Shown piece after piece: positions 1 through 10,816 of a stretch of DNA of 64,000 nt. Position 1 is the first letter of the stretch, and every line of letters begins with the position of its first letter. The DNA comes from Massariosphaeria phaeospora (taxonomy: Eukaryota; Ascomycota; Dothideomycetes; Pleosporales): NCBI GenBank assembly GCA_011032825.1, contig JAADJZ010000005.1, forward strand, positions 2,080,534 through 2,144,533, in the 5' to 3' direction. A model generated the notes under the pieces. That model did no database searches. It had not been told where the DNA came from and saw only the letters and a list, made by a program, of their open reading frames with translations. The position numbers and the translations under genes were made by a program.

Positions 1-1
1 T

Positions 2-973
2 CGAGCCACTCAACGTTTGAAGCACCACCAGCCAGTACTCGTAGGCCACAACATGTTCACAGATTTGGTCTATCTGTATAGCGCCTTTATCGGACAACTG
101 CCGGAGACGCTTCAGGGGTTCTGTGAGGCGATCCACGAGCTATTTCCGCGAATCATAGACACCAAATATCTCGCTACACATGCAGAAGGGGATCTGAACG
201 CTTCGCCTTCGCTCCAAGAGATTGCGCATAAGTTGAGGATGCAACCTCTACCCGATATCAGTAAGTTGTGGCTCTTGCCGATGTATACTTCCCACGGTTT
301 TGCTAATCTTGGTTTAGTCACCCACGCCGAACATTCAAAATATCACGACAAAGACGCCTTTCACGAAGCTGGCTACGACAGCCTACACACCGCAACCATC
401 ATGCTCCGGCTCTCTGCAACCTTGGACGCTGAAAAGCAAGCTCAGGATCCAACCGCCGCTCTCGAAACTGAGTCAAACGCCAGTTTCAAATCTGCCGTGG
501 AAGAGCATCAAGTGGTGGACGAGGAGCCGAAGCTGGACGCGGAAGCTCCACTGCCTCTGATCGAGAAGCCTCTAATCGAGAAGCCGGAGCCTGAGCCGCA
601 GTCGTCCAACAAAGAAAAGAAGAAGAGCAGGAAGAAAAAGGCCAAAGGCAGCAAATCGGTAGACCGGAAATTCCACACGCAGAATTTGTTCGAGAACCTG
701 CGCGAGCTAAGTGTAAATCCGGAATCGGAACCAGAACCAGAACCAGAGTCGGAAGAAAACGCTCTGGAGAAACCCGAAGAACCTCCACGTGCGTGGCAGG
801 ACGAGCCTTACGTTCAGGACACATCAAGTTGGGTGCCGATTCCGAAAATCGAGCGGAAACCCATGGAGCTGATCCCAGCTTTTGACTCGGACTTTTGGAA
901 GGAGTTTGGAAACAAGCTCAGGGTATATGGAACACAAGAGGCCGTCATCACAATTGCGGACTGGAAGGAGTAA
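2..973 (+). CDS. PARN/CAF1-family 3'-5' ribonuclease, C-terminal part (5' end outside window)
   Basis: The frame is open from base 2 to the TAA at 971-973 with no start inside the window, so only the last 323 residues are present. Two DEDD-exonuclease blocks of the CAF1/PARN family are visible: GHNMFTDLVYLY near the beginning (the Exo II Asp follows the HN pair) and HEAGYDS at about residues 118-124 (the PARN form of Exo III, with catalytic Asp). This family removes poly(A) tails from mRNA and matures small RNAs. After the nuclease fold comes a low-complexity acidic and lysine-rich stretch with Glu-Pro repeats (about residues 185-255), then a short conserved-looking tail rich in Trp. The catalytic N-terminal motif DxE must lie upstream. 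Substrate class (PARN versus a CAF1 paralogue such as TOE1) cannot be decided here. Confidence 0.85.
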   Translation, partial: RATQRLKHHQPVLVGHNMFTDLVYLYSAFIGQLPETLQGFCEAIHELFPRIIDTKYLATHAEGDLNASPSLQEIAHKLRMQPLPDISKLWLLPMYTSHGFANLGLVTHAEHSKYHDKDAFHEAGYDSLHTATIMLRLSATLDAEKQAQDPTAALETESNASFKSAVEEHQVVDEEPKLDAEAPLPLIEKPLIEKPEPEPQSSNKEKKKSRKKKAKGSKSVDRKFHTQNLFENLRELSVNPESEPEPEPESEENALEKPEEPPRAWQDEPYVQDTSSWVPIPKIERKPMELIPAFDSDFWKEFGNKLRVYGTQEAVITIADWKE

Positions 974-1459
974 TTCACTACACGGAATCATGGCCAGCAT
1001 CGGCTAGTGAGCGATGCCGACCTGGCGGTTACTTGTTGGGTGGGAGTCGAGCACGTACTTGACTTTTGCGATAGTCATTGGCGATTCATTGGCATCTCGT
1101 CGGGTGCCTACGACATCGGGGTCGGTAGGGGCGCTGTGAATTGGCATGTAAGCGCATTTCCTTATTAGTCGACTCATAGATTCATTTTCACTGTACCCTT
1201 TCACTGTGCAAAACTTTTGTCGTCTCGTTCTTCTCAATTTCTTTGGTTGAGATGATGAAGATCTGAGAGCCATGTCACTTGACCCACTGGTGCTGCTGTG
1301 AATGAGACTTTCAGAAGCTCGGTACCGCCCTCTCGGTCTCACGCTATCCCGCTTTGGGCATGACGCGGGTCACACACTCACCTTTACCTAGGTACTTCCA
1401 TTACTTATCTAAAGTCTCGACTCCTCCACAACACCAACTTCCTCCAACGCACAGTCTCA
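974..1459. other. Intergenic interval, no gene seen
   Basis: This 486-base stretch separates the nuclease stop from the F-box start. Reading both strands gives only short frames without recognisable motifs. The last 100 bases before 1460 are pyrimidine- and CAAC-rich, as in many fungal 5' leaders. Confidence 0.6.
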
Positions 1460-2339
1460 ATGGAATTCGATCCGGGCATCGTGGCGGAGTCCGCCGTCGA
1501 TATGGCTCGACGCACCACCTTGAAGCACCTGCACGACTACATTCTCGACCCCAATGTCTTGCTTGCGCATTGTCCTCTCGATCACCTCCGCCAGACCACG
1601 GTCACTCCAGTCTGTGACCTAGCCGCCTTCGACAAATTTCCGACGGAGCTACAGCATGCGATACTAGCCGAGGTAGATGTGAAGAGCTTGTTGGCGTTCC
1701 GCGCGGTCAACAAAAGAGCTGTGGAGGTTGTTAACGGAATGGTGGAGTGGCAGAAAGTAAGTTCACCGGAGATCGATGATGCCTCGAGATATCTAACACT
1801 ATGTGATCAAGATCATCGGAAACGCCCCGAACGCTATACGCATGGCAGTGGGCATCTGCACCGCCCACACCTTTTCGATGCGCGATCTGTTCAAAAAGCT
1901 GTGCCAACGCCACTGCGATCATTGCGACAAGCTTGCTCCGTACATCGACGTCTTCCTCCTTAAGCGGGTCTGCTTGAACGTCGGCGGCTCGTGCAAGGAG
2001 CGAATGCCAGCCCTACCTCGTTGCCTGCTTCCAGGAAATCTCAAGATTCACGACTATTCCAAAGTGGCAAGTTTTCGCAATATCAAGGGAAGATATGGCG
2101 AGCACGCACCCGGATACGAATCCCTCGACGCTCAGTGGGTCTACTACGACCTCGACAGTGCCAAACGCAACGCTACAAACCTAGACATCGGCGGGAAGGT
2201 TCCCTGGTACTCCGCCGATACAAAGCTTTTCTACCTGAAGTATACCTGTGCTGAGGCGCCTTTCCTCGACGCAAACTCGCACGAGACAGGACGATTGCTC
2301 ATCTGCGAACTTTGTTGCGGGCCTGGCATTCGTTCATGA
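1460..2339 (+). CDS. F-box protein with cysteine/histidine-rich C-terminal part
   Basis: Two exons, 1460-1756 and 1812-2339, joined in phase 0 across a 55-nt GTAAGT...AG intron, give 274 residues. Residues 57-99 form an F-box (FDKFPTELQHAILAEV then LLAFRAVNKRA and a closing Trp), the module that docks substrate receptors onto Skp1 in SCF ubiquitin ligases. The rest has paired cysteines (CQRHCDHCDK, CLNVGGSC, CELCC) typical of a large fungal F-box family whose C-terminal part probably binds zinc; that part is inference. The frame stops at TGA 2337-2339, but the same frame stays open for another 44 codons (2340-2471) of plausible protein including CANMEELKEHMETCH, which would complete a C/H-rich finger. 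The annotated stop may be a nonsense mutation, readthrough, or a real end. Confidence 0.75.
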
Positions 2340-2474
2340 GAATTCGAATCCGAGCGCGCGTTTGTCTGTGCCAATATGGAGGAGTTGAAGGAGCACATGG
2401 AAACGTGTCACAGCGCCGGAGTACTACAACAGGCACGTCAATTCAACAAGGATATTCCGGACTTTGGAGGCTGA
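2340..2474 (+). other. In-frame coding-like extension beyond the F-box TGA
   Basis: Directly after the F-box stop the same frame runs 44 codons to a second TGA at 2472-2474. It contains the spaced motif C-x12-C-x-H expected for the second half of a finger whose first half (CELCC) lies just before the stop. No intron with usual splice signals would remove the first TGA. Confidence 0.4.
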
Positions 2475-3278
2475 GGTGGAATATCTATGACTACACAGTA
2501 GGATCATCGCAATGGTCTGTGGTCTGGTCGGCCTCTGCACTTCCAGAGCACGACAAATCTTCTCAAGCACTCGGAAACAACCGGGACTAAAAAACTCAAC
2601 ACCTTACATGCATGGCCTGGGAAACGAGTATCTAGTCATCGCCTGGATACCGAGCCACAAGGGAGCGCATCAGAAATGAATCATGGTTAGGCAGTGGAAC
2701 TGCAGTTCATAGCATACAATCTCAACCCCTATATTCCATTCAAAGCATACAGTGAAACACCAATCGAACCCTTCCCTCATCCCCTTATAAATACAAATGA
2801 GGCTCCCCTTGAGCATTCGCGCAAACTTTTATCCTACCCTCATCCCCTTATAATCTACATGCGCATCCGTCTGAACCTCCTGTCTCACGAAAATCAGTAT
2901 CCCCATCAAATAATCGCGGCCATCCAAGTCCTCCACGTCTTGCTCAGCTCAGCTTGCCCCAAGGCCGCGATAGGTCGCAAAGATGCAGCATCACGTGAGG
3001 CCCTATTCATTCACCATAACGCGAACCATCAATCCGGACCTTGGCTCTTGCCCCACTCCGACTTAAATCGCATCCATACTACACTGTGAACCCTACAACA
3101 TGCATTGCTGGGCGTGGAGAATTTCCAATCCTGCAGAAACGCTGCCGCCGCCGCACTGTCGGAAACTGCTCTGCGCCTTTGCACCGCCGTCCTCTGACAC
3201 CCACGCACGCCCCCCTCAGTCCACCGTTCCGCCCTTCCGCTCGCCCTCATTGGTTCTCCCCGCCTGCAGCCTTTTCGT
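2475..3278. other. Intergenic interval without a convincing gene
   Basis: Only frames of low credibility occur. A 16-base segment, CCTCATCCCCTTATAA, is present twice (near 2775 and 2840), a short local duplication. The rest is unremarkable. Confidence 0.5.
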
Positions 3279-3341
3279 CCCCACTTTTGCGCCTCCAGTC
3301 CCCACTTATTCGCCTCCAATCCCCACTTTTGCGCCTCCAGT
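3279..3341. repeat. 21-bp tandem repeat, three copies
   Basis: Three consecutive 21-base units beginning CCCCACTTTTGCGCCTCCAG; the middle unit differs at a few positions. It sits in a pyrimidine-rich stretch without a gene. Confidence 0.85.
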
Positions 3342-3469
3342 CCCATTACGGACGCCGGGCGAGCGTCGGGGCTCGCTTGTTTTTTGCTGACTGTCCCCTT
3401 TAGCGCTAAGCCCGCCGTCCATATAAGCCCATCGCTCCATCGCCCCTACACTCTTGTTTTTTCCTCATC

Positions 3470-3670
3470 GGCTCTCGACACTCGATATCGACACCCTTCG
3501 ACACTTTGGCAGGTTCGACACTCGGTGCCTTCGGCGGTTCGACACTCGATCTGGACGGCTCTGGACGATCCTGGACGGCTCTGGACGGCTCTGGACGATT
3601 CGACACTCGATGCCTTCGGCGACTCTGGACGATTCTGGACGATTTTCGACAACTCGGTTTCGACACTCTT
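3470..3670. repeat. Degenerate satellite built from CTGGACG and TCGACACTCG units
   Basis: About 200 bases are assembled from two short words, CTGGACGGCT/CTGGACGATT (at least seven copies between 3550 and 3645) and TTCGACACTCG (five copies), with GCCTTCGGCG spacers. All six frames remain open because of the repetition, so long frames here on both strands are not evidence for genes. Confidence 0.8.
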
Positions 3671-3930
3671 TCGCGTGGGGACAACATCTGCCGAATGGAT
3701 GGTTGTCACAGGAAGGGTGCGGGGCGGGGCACTTTCCCTTATGGATATATCCATATGCGCATAGATAGAAATACAAGAAACATTTTCTCAATTGACTCTT
3801 CTTCATGCAACCTTCTTTGTGTTATCTTCTTTGATCAACTGCTGTGATGTCTGTGATGTCTTCGTGCTATACATATAATGCATACAACTTCTTCACTTCT
3901 TCTTTTGAACGTCTTAAGTGTATATCCTTC

Positions 3931-4070
3931 TTACATACATACATGCATACATACATACATACATATATACTAACTATACATACTACGCACTTACCTTCGC
4001 GTGCCTGTTGCTATATACATACATACATACATACATACATACATACATACATACATACATACATACATAC
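3931..4070. repeat. (TACA)n microsatellites
   Basis: Two runs of the tetranucleotide ACAT/TACA, about 3931-3966 and 4015-4070; the second has about 14 perfect copies. Simple sequence repeat in the intergenic region. Confidence 0.95.
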
Positions 4071-5178
4071 CTCACAAGCATGCATACAACTTCTCCTCCT
4101 GCTACACCCTTCTCACATGCACTTCTCCAAGCACGTCCTTTCTCTATCACCTACCTCTACCCTACCTACTAGCTAGCTAGCTACGTAACTAACTACGTCC
4201 GTGCACTCGTTCCTAGCATCGTAGAACACGACACAGACGGACTTGTCTCGCGGAGAGAGAGAGAGAGAGATAGATAGATTGCGCGACACACTGAAACTAA
4301 CACTAAACCAAACCAGCACACATTCACACACACACCCCTCTATACTTACCAGCCCATAACCCAACCACCCACCTACCTTCGTGGTGGCAACGAGGGAGTA
4401 CCACACCCATCCCATTCCCTGCCATCGCATCCCATCGCCTCATAGCGGGAAGGGGCAGGCCGCAGGCGTGATTCGATCGCGGGTCTGTGGATCGATCACG
4501 GAGAGAGAGGCTTATGAGACGTAAGGAATAGGTGAGCTGGGGAGATGGGGAGAGGGCGTGTGGCCAGCCATGTGGACGGAAACGTCAGGAAAGGCGACCG
4601 CGTGAGTGATTAAGAAGCGCATAGTGCCACCTCAAAATCTTCCGCGCAGCCGACGAAAGGGCACGCCTCGAGACACGTAACGCCGTAAACGGGGCCAACA
4701 TCCACGCCCGCATCCGCCAATTCCGCCAAGCATCCAAACAGGCGAATCGCGATTCCGTGACTAAACAAGAAAAAGACCTTTCATTAGGACCTGCGCCCAT
4801 AATTCTACCTCTCTCTCTCTGTCTCTCTCTTTCCTCTAAGCCATCCATCCCACTAAGGCCCATCTTCAACTGAACTTCCCGGATATCATCTAACTCTTGC
4901 CCAACAAACGGTAACCCTAGAACGCCTGCCAATGCCCCTAGACAAATATGCGCAGAAACCAAACATGCAATCCCAAAATGTTTAGTAGAAGAATTCAATG
5001 GGCGTATTCGTGCCATCACGGCAGGACTCTAATCGAATGCAGTTAACGGCTGTCGACGGAAAGGAAATGGATGGGAGGCCAGTGGAGGGAGATACGAAGT
5101 AGGAAGGCGATCGAAGAAGAACGTTGGGCGATGTGTGCGGATGGTGGTGGTGGTGGTGGTGGAATGTCGTTGCGGGGG
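4071..5178. other. Intergenic interval with further simple repeats
   Basis: Contains a CTAG-rich patch at about 4165-4185, a GA/GATA run at about 4252-4278, CA-rich sequence near 4318-4342 and a CT run near 4808-4832. No credible gene. The last 150 bases are the likely 3' untranslated part of the leftward CLC gene. Confidence 0.6.
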
Positions 5179-8042
5179 TTATTTCTCACTCTCCTCTAGC
5201 TCCTTGATGTACTTGACGAAGGCCTTCTTGTGCACCTGCAGTCCCAATTAGCACAATGCAAGTTATCTCAAATCTAGGCGGTGACGACGACTTACAAGAC
5301 CGGCAAACTGCCCATCACGGTGCACACACATGTATCGCAAGCCCAGCTTGACGAAGCACTCATACACCAGATCCATCGGCGAATGCACGTCGAGCGACAC
5401 CGGCGCCGGATCAATGTAAGGCGTAAAGTCCGTCGGATCCTCTCCCTGCTCGTCGCCATTCTCGTCTGGGATGTCGCGACCCGCAGCCCAGTCCACCTGC
5501 GGTGACATCAGACACAGCGTGCGCTCCTCGTTTTCCAGCTTGTCGAGCGCAAATTCGAGATCAGGAGCAGGGATGAGGCCGACCAGGACGCCGTTCTTGA
5601 GGATCGGAAGACCGCCGTCGATCTCGCCGGCCATGTGCAAGAACTGCTGCTTGACGCGGAGCTCGGTCGCCGGAATGAAGTTGTTGGTCGAGATGTCGAT
5701 GACGCGTTCCTTGCGGAGTCGTGGGGTGATGTCCCCGAGTTCAGAGGTAAAGATGGGCCGGACTTTGTTGTCAAGGAAGGGGTAGGAGTTCATGTCTGTG
5801 AGGAGATCGTAGATACTGAGTGGCTCGAGGGCGTCGGCCGTCCACTTTGCGACGAGGATGCCAAGGGAAAATGGCAAGACATGATCTAAGCTTCCTGTGA
5901 GTTCGAAGAGAATGACAGCGAGGGTGACCGTTAGTCGCGTTACACCTGTCATGGTAGCGCCGGCTGCAACCATGGCGTATACGCCAGGAACGACGCACGA
6001 GCCGGGTGTTCCGGTGGGGTCGCAGTCGCCGAAGAGACCCGATCCTGCAAAGCGAAGCGCAAAAAGCTGGACAAGGTGACCGACCATGCGTCCTGCTAGA
6101 CCGCCGACAACCATGGACGGGACGTAGATGCCAGCTGGAACCTTGATACCAAACGTGATGACAGTGAGGCCCGCTTTGATAACGAAAGCCACAAACAGGA
6201 CCCAAAGAACAGACGGTATGTGCTCCCTTGTTGGACATAGACTGTCCCCGCTGTCGGAAAAGGTGTCGCAGGGACTAGCCAGCTCAAACAAGAGCTCCGT
6301 CACGGGAAGCTTGGTGTATCTGTTCCAAAAACTGAGAACGCCAGTAAGGAGTGCCACCAGGAAGACCTCTAGAAGTGGGTACTTTTTGATGATCGATATG
6401 CGGCGGAACGTGCGAGCCCAAATGCGACACGCTTTGATGAAGAGAGCGCCAAGAACACCGCCCAAGGCGCCTGTAAAGATGAATGCGATGAGTTCGAAAA
6501 ACTTCCAGTCTACCAGGTACCGGACTTCGAAGAGCACGATTTTGTTGGTTCCATACGGATTGAGAAACTTCAAAGACAACGCGGCAGCCTGAGGAGGATT
6601 AGCAGAGAACATGAGGCGCGTACTAAACTTACAATGCAGCAGAAGAAAGTTCTAAAGAGAGTCTTTGGCGGAAAATAGTAGCTGACTTCTTCCAGACTGA
6701 ATAACACACCGCCGATGGGAGCACCGAATGCCACAGCAACCCCACTTGCGGCGCTTGCACTGAGAACTTCCCTACGCTTTCCATCATTCTTGCTGTACTT
6801 GGAGAAAAGACGGCAAGCAATGTTCCCAATGCAGGTTGCAATATGGACGTAGGGGCCCTCTTTGCCGAGACTGAGACCGGAGGCGACACTTAAGACCAGA
6901 CCTAGCGTCTTGATGACCAAGGTGCGCAGGCCGAGGTAGCCGTGCAGCACGAAGCCGCTGAGGATGACTTTGACTTCGGCTACACCACTGCCGGCAGCGG
7001 AGTAGTAGACCATGGGCGGGCGCAGCTGGGACTCCTGGAAGTGGGTCTCGGGGCTTATATCACGCTTCCTGCCCTCGCCGTCGCGTCCGTGGTGGTCCGC
7101 CGCCAGGTTCTCGTCCAGTGTCGTGAGCGAGATGGCGGAGGGGATGACGGTCTTGGTTGCCATGGTCAGCACGCACGACGCCATGGACAGAGCAACGACG
7201 GAGAACACAAAGGCAGCAAACTGGGTGCTCTGCACGTCGAGGCGGTCGGACCGGATCACCTTGGACCAGTGCAGCCATCCGTCACAGACCGACGCTCCGT
7301 CGCAGCACCGCTTCCTGTTCAGGTACCACGCCTTGGTGCAGTAGCCCGACTTCAGATCGAACAGCGTGCTCTCGGTGATGTTCACAAAGTAGGCGAGGAT
7401 GGCGGTGAGGATGCCGATGATGGCGACCAGAATCCAGCCCTGGGCGCCATCGAACCAGGCCGCGAGCCTGCCACGGAGGTCTTTGCGGCTGCGGAGCGCC
7501 TTGACGCGGTAGGCGTCGGCGATGCTGTCGTGCACCCAGTCCGTCGACGTGAACTGGTCGTACCACACGCGGTCGTCCTGCCAGAACGAGTTGTGTATGC
7601 TGTTCTCCAGCGCCTGCCGGCCGTCGCCCAGCGCATTCACCAGCCGCTGGCTGAAGGTCCGACTGACAGAGCCGGCGCGGCTATGGCGCAGGCGCGCGTT
7701 GCTGGCATGGCGGACAGTGTGCGGACGGCCCGGCGTGCCTGGTGCTGTGGCCGGCACGCTCTGGTATGACCGCGTGCGAGGCCCAGCCCCGAGCAGACTC
7801 GAGCGCTCCGTGGCTCCGTGGAGTCGGGTGAGGTCGGCCTCGGAGGCGCGCGCCTGCCTCAGTCGGCGGAAGTTCAGGTTGGGCGACGTGGGCGTGGTGC
7901 TGCTGTACGTGTCGGTCCGCTCGTGGTGGTCGTCCAGGCTGTCGTCGTAGCCCTCTTCGTAGCCCCCGTCGTAGCCAGCGTAGCCGCCGTCGTCCTGCTG
8001 GTCGACGCTGCGGTAGGAGCGTGCCGAGATGGATTTCGGCAT
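5179..8042 (-). CDS. CLC-family voltage-gated chloride channel/exchanger with CBS domains
   Basis: Three exons on the minus strand, 8042-6633, 6588-5296 and 5235-5179, with GT-AG introns of 44 and 60 nt, make 919 residues, a normal length for fungal CLC proteins. A cytoplasmic N-terminal tail (about 1-200) precedes the first membrane segment GWILVAIIGILTAI. Signature filters are present: GSGVAEVK (351-358), GKEGPYVH (393-400, with gating Glu395) and, in exon 2, GIYVPSMVVGG. The inner proton glutamate position is Glu (SLEE, 449-452), which in this family marks Cl-/H+ exchangers rather than pure channels. Two CBS domains lie at the C-terminus, ending in a short last exon. The yeast relative Gef1 works in Golgi and endosome acidification and copper loading; that role is inferred. 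Confidence 0.95.
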
Positions 8043-8794
8043 GGTGCATGCACGTTGGGACCGTGGATGGAGCTGCGGGAGCGCGTGGGTATTAGTAAAG
8101 GGAAGCCAGAGACATGGCGCACGCGCTGGCAGCGGGCCGGGTCACCTGGAGGCTGAGGGCGTTTCTGGTGTAGGTGTCACGTCTAGTGTACGTGTGGCTC
8201 ATCCCCCCACCATCCTGTGAGGTCGGCCTTGGAAGTGCACGTACCGGTTAGACGTACATTGGAATCTTGGATTACATGGCCTGAAAGCGCGGCAGCGCAG
8301 CGGACAACAGGCCGGTGTCAGGCGCCCACCAGGAGCAAGGGCGGACAGGAGCAGCGAGGCCGCCAAACAAAGAGCGAGCCGTAGCGACAGTCGACACAGC
8401 GGTGCCGGGCAGTTGTGGGCATTCACAGCCAAGAGAGGGCCCAGCCGTGGTGCGCGTGATCACATTATTGTGCGGTGCATTCATGCCTCAGGGTCCAGCA
8501 GGCCGCTAGTCTGTTTCCGGCTGGCTCCTTGGCAGGCCCTCTCCAATCACGGCCACGTCCCATCAACCACCGCTCTGCATCTGCTCCACCAAGTGAGCTG
8601 TTGTGCTGTTTGTGGTTTACGTAGAGCGCTCTCATCACAATCCAGCTCTGGAGTTGTTACGTGGCAGTGCTCTCTCAAAATCTAGCCACCGGGCCGACGT
8701 TGCTAATAATATCCCCTCTCATTCCTTCTATAGTTGTGGTTATCGCACCATCTTCGACACTTCTGACCCCGCCGGTTCCTGCCATTCTTCTGCC
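8043..8794. promoter_or_regulatory. Divergent promoter region between CLC (-) and GDSL esterase (+)
   Basis: The two genes diverge from this 752-base interval, which must hold both promoters. No other gene is visible. No clear TATA box was found; the sequence is GC-rich near the CLC start. Confidence 0.5.
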
Positions 8795-9901
8795 ATGGTG
8801 AGTAGAGCTGGTGGGAGCACGCCCTAGGAGTACTGCTAAGTACTGTCGCTAGCCTGCATCCTACGACCAATTCTTCCTGTTTGGGGACTCTATCACGCAG
8901 GACTCCTTTCGCCAGCAGCGCGGCTTCGGCTTCTCGGCAGCTCTCCAGGATGGTCAGTACCTCTTCTACCTTCTGCGTTACCAGTTTTCCCTGTGTGAGC
9001 GGTTATCTACCCCCTCGTTCTCTCTCTTTAGCCCATCTTCTAATTCTTCGAAGCGTACATTCGACGTCTTGATGTAGTCAATCGAGGGCTCAGGTACTCC
9101 TGCCACACTTATCATTATGCAAGACCACCACTTATATTTAGACAGTGGCTACAACAGCAGACAGGGCTTGAAAGTGCTGCCCAAGATATTTCCGTCGCCG
9201 GACCAAGCTCGCGTTCGATTCTTGGTACGCAATGGCTATTCCCTTAAACAACGGTGTCTTTGCTGGGGTTGAGGATTGACGAAGACAGGTTGTCTTCTTC
9301 GGCGCCAACGATGCAGCTCTTCCTGCAGCGGTGAATAACCAGCACATCCCGCTTCCGGAGTACAAACAGAACCTGGAGAAGATCATCACTCACCCGCTTG
9401 TCGTTGCACACAAGCCCCGCATTATCCTAGTGGCCGCGCCTCCGATCAACGAGCATCTCCAATGGCTCAGCGACCAGGCACGTGGCGCCAGAGAACTGTC
9501 ACGGGTGGCCGCTCGAACCAAGAGCTATGCAGATGCGGCTGTCGGAGTCGGCCAGAAGCTCAACGTGCCAGTAGTCAATCTCTGGAAAGCCTTCATGTCG
9601 AAGACCAACTTCAACGCTGATGTGTGGAAGACTGGCGATGCTCTTCCTGGCTCAAAAGACCTGGCGCAGGACGAGGCGCTGGTCAAGATGATGTATGATG
9701 GTATGGCGTCTTTGGGCTAGAATCACTGTTTATGCGTGCTGATAGCCCGCAGGTCTTCATTTCGCCCCTGCAGGGTATGAAGTGATGTTCGAGGAGTTGA
9801 TGAACGTCATCACGCAAAAGTGGCCGGACCAAGTACCAGAAAAGCTGCCCATGGTCCTCCCGGCTTGGAACGATGCGACTGCGTGGGAAAGCTTCGAGTA
9901 A
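8795..9901 (+). CDS. GDSL/SGNH esterase (isoamyl acetate-hydrolysing esterase type)
   Basis: Six exons: 8795-8797 (only the ATG), 8853-8952, 9054-9093, 9146-9224, 9289-9700, 9753-9901; all introns are GT-AG and frames close exactly, giving 260 residues. The SGNH hydrolase blocks are all present: FGDSIT with nucleophile Ser14, an RGLSGYN block with the Gly, GAND with Asn81, and DGLHFAPAGY with Asp211/His214. The closest functional relatives are yeast Iah1-like esterases that hydrolyse short acetate esters. No signal peptide, so probably intracellular. The initiator codon forms a separate coding exon, which is why a simple frame scan misses the N-terminus. Confidence 0.92.
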
Positions 9902-10816
9902 CTGTGACGCTATAGCAAGGAGGTGGTTATTACGATCTCAGATCTGGTATTTTCTGATCATGTATATAGAAGCTCGTCCCCAAACATAGAACGCGAGAGA
10001 CGTCCATGAATTTACTCAGTCGAATATGTACATGTGGAGTACCGAGGGGATAATTTAGTGCGACATGCTGAACCAGCCACTGATGATACCTAGGTAGGTC
10101 TGGACTGAAGCATGCTTGGGCAGGTGCTATTGTATCTGCTTTCGTTGTGGTGGTTGTTACGCACCCCACCCACCCGGGGTAAGGGTTTATGTCCGGTGCA
10201 CGCTAGCCTTTTGGTGGCGTAGGCGCCGCGCCGCAACCTCAGACCTCGCCTGCAGGTGGCAGTCAATACACACATCCCACACGCCGTTGCTCTACTTCGA
10301 AAGCGACTCTCCTTCCAGCCCTTCGAGCCCGTCGCACCTGCTAGCAGATTGGCCTACCGGAGTCCTCCACCGCCATTCCACAGGCAGCCGTCCGGCTGAG
10401 TTCTCCCTACACTCCATTCTGCGCCCGTTTCCTCCCCACCAAACAGCCTCCGCCGCGACATCCTCCTTTGCACACAGGCACCGTCGCCCTAGCCTTCTGT
10501 ATCGCCACTTGTAGCGTACCCTCTGTTTACTCCCAGCATCCAGATCCAAGCCAAACTCACTATAGCAGCGCCCTTGCTCACAACGTTAGTGTCCACCCCG
10601 CTACACACCGACTACCTATCGCCGACCCACGTATAACCGTCGTCGAGATCACGCCGCGCCATCTCTATATACCAGAATCAATCGGGAGGGGCATTGAGGA
10701 TAGTGGCCGGCGCTGCTGTGCGTTTAGCACCCGGTGTCGGGGGTGGGCTTTTAGTGGTGGGCGGGCATTGGTGTCGCGGTCGAGTACACGGAACCGGGGA
10801 TGCTTAACTCTTGGGG
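9902..10816. other. Intergenic interval, no gene seen
   Basis: 915 bases between two rightward genes. Frames on both strands lack motifs. The second half is C-rich and likely holds the promoter and leader of the gene at 10817. Confidence 0.5.

Noticed and set aside
1004..1342. 112-codon minus frame
   Set aside because: Arg/Ser-rich, no motif, lies in a normal intergenic spacer.
3384..3847. Several overlapping frames on both strands
   Set aside because: All derive from the CTGGACG/TCGACACTCG satellite; every frame is open because of the repeat.
6942..7769. 275-codon plus-strand frame
   Set aside because: It is antisense to the CLC exon; codon bias of the GC-rich gene keeps the opposite strand open.
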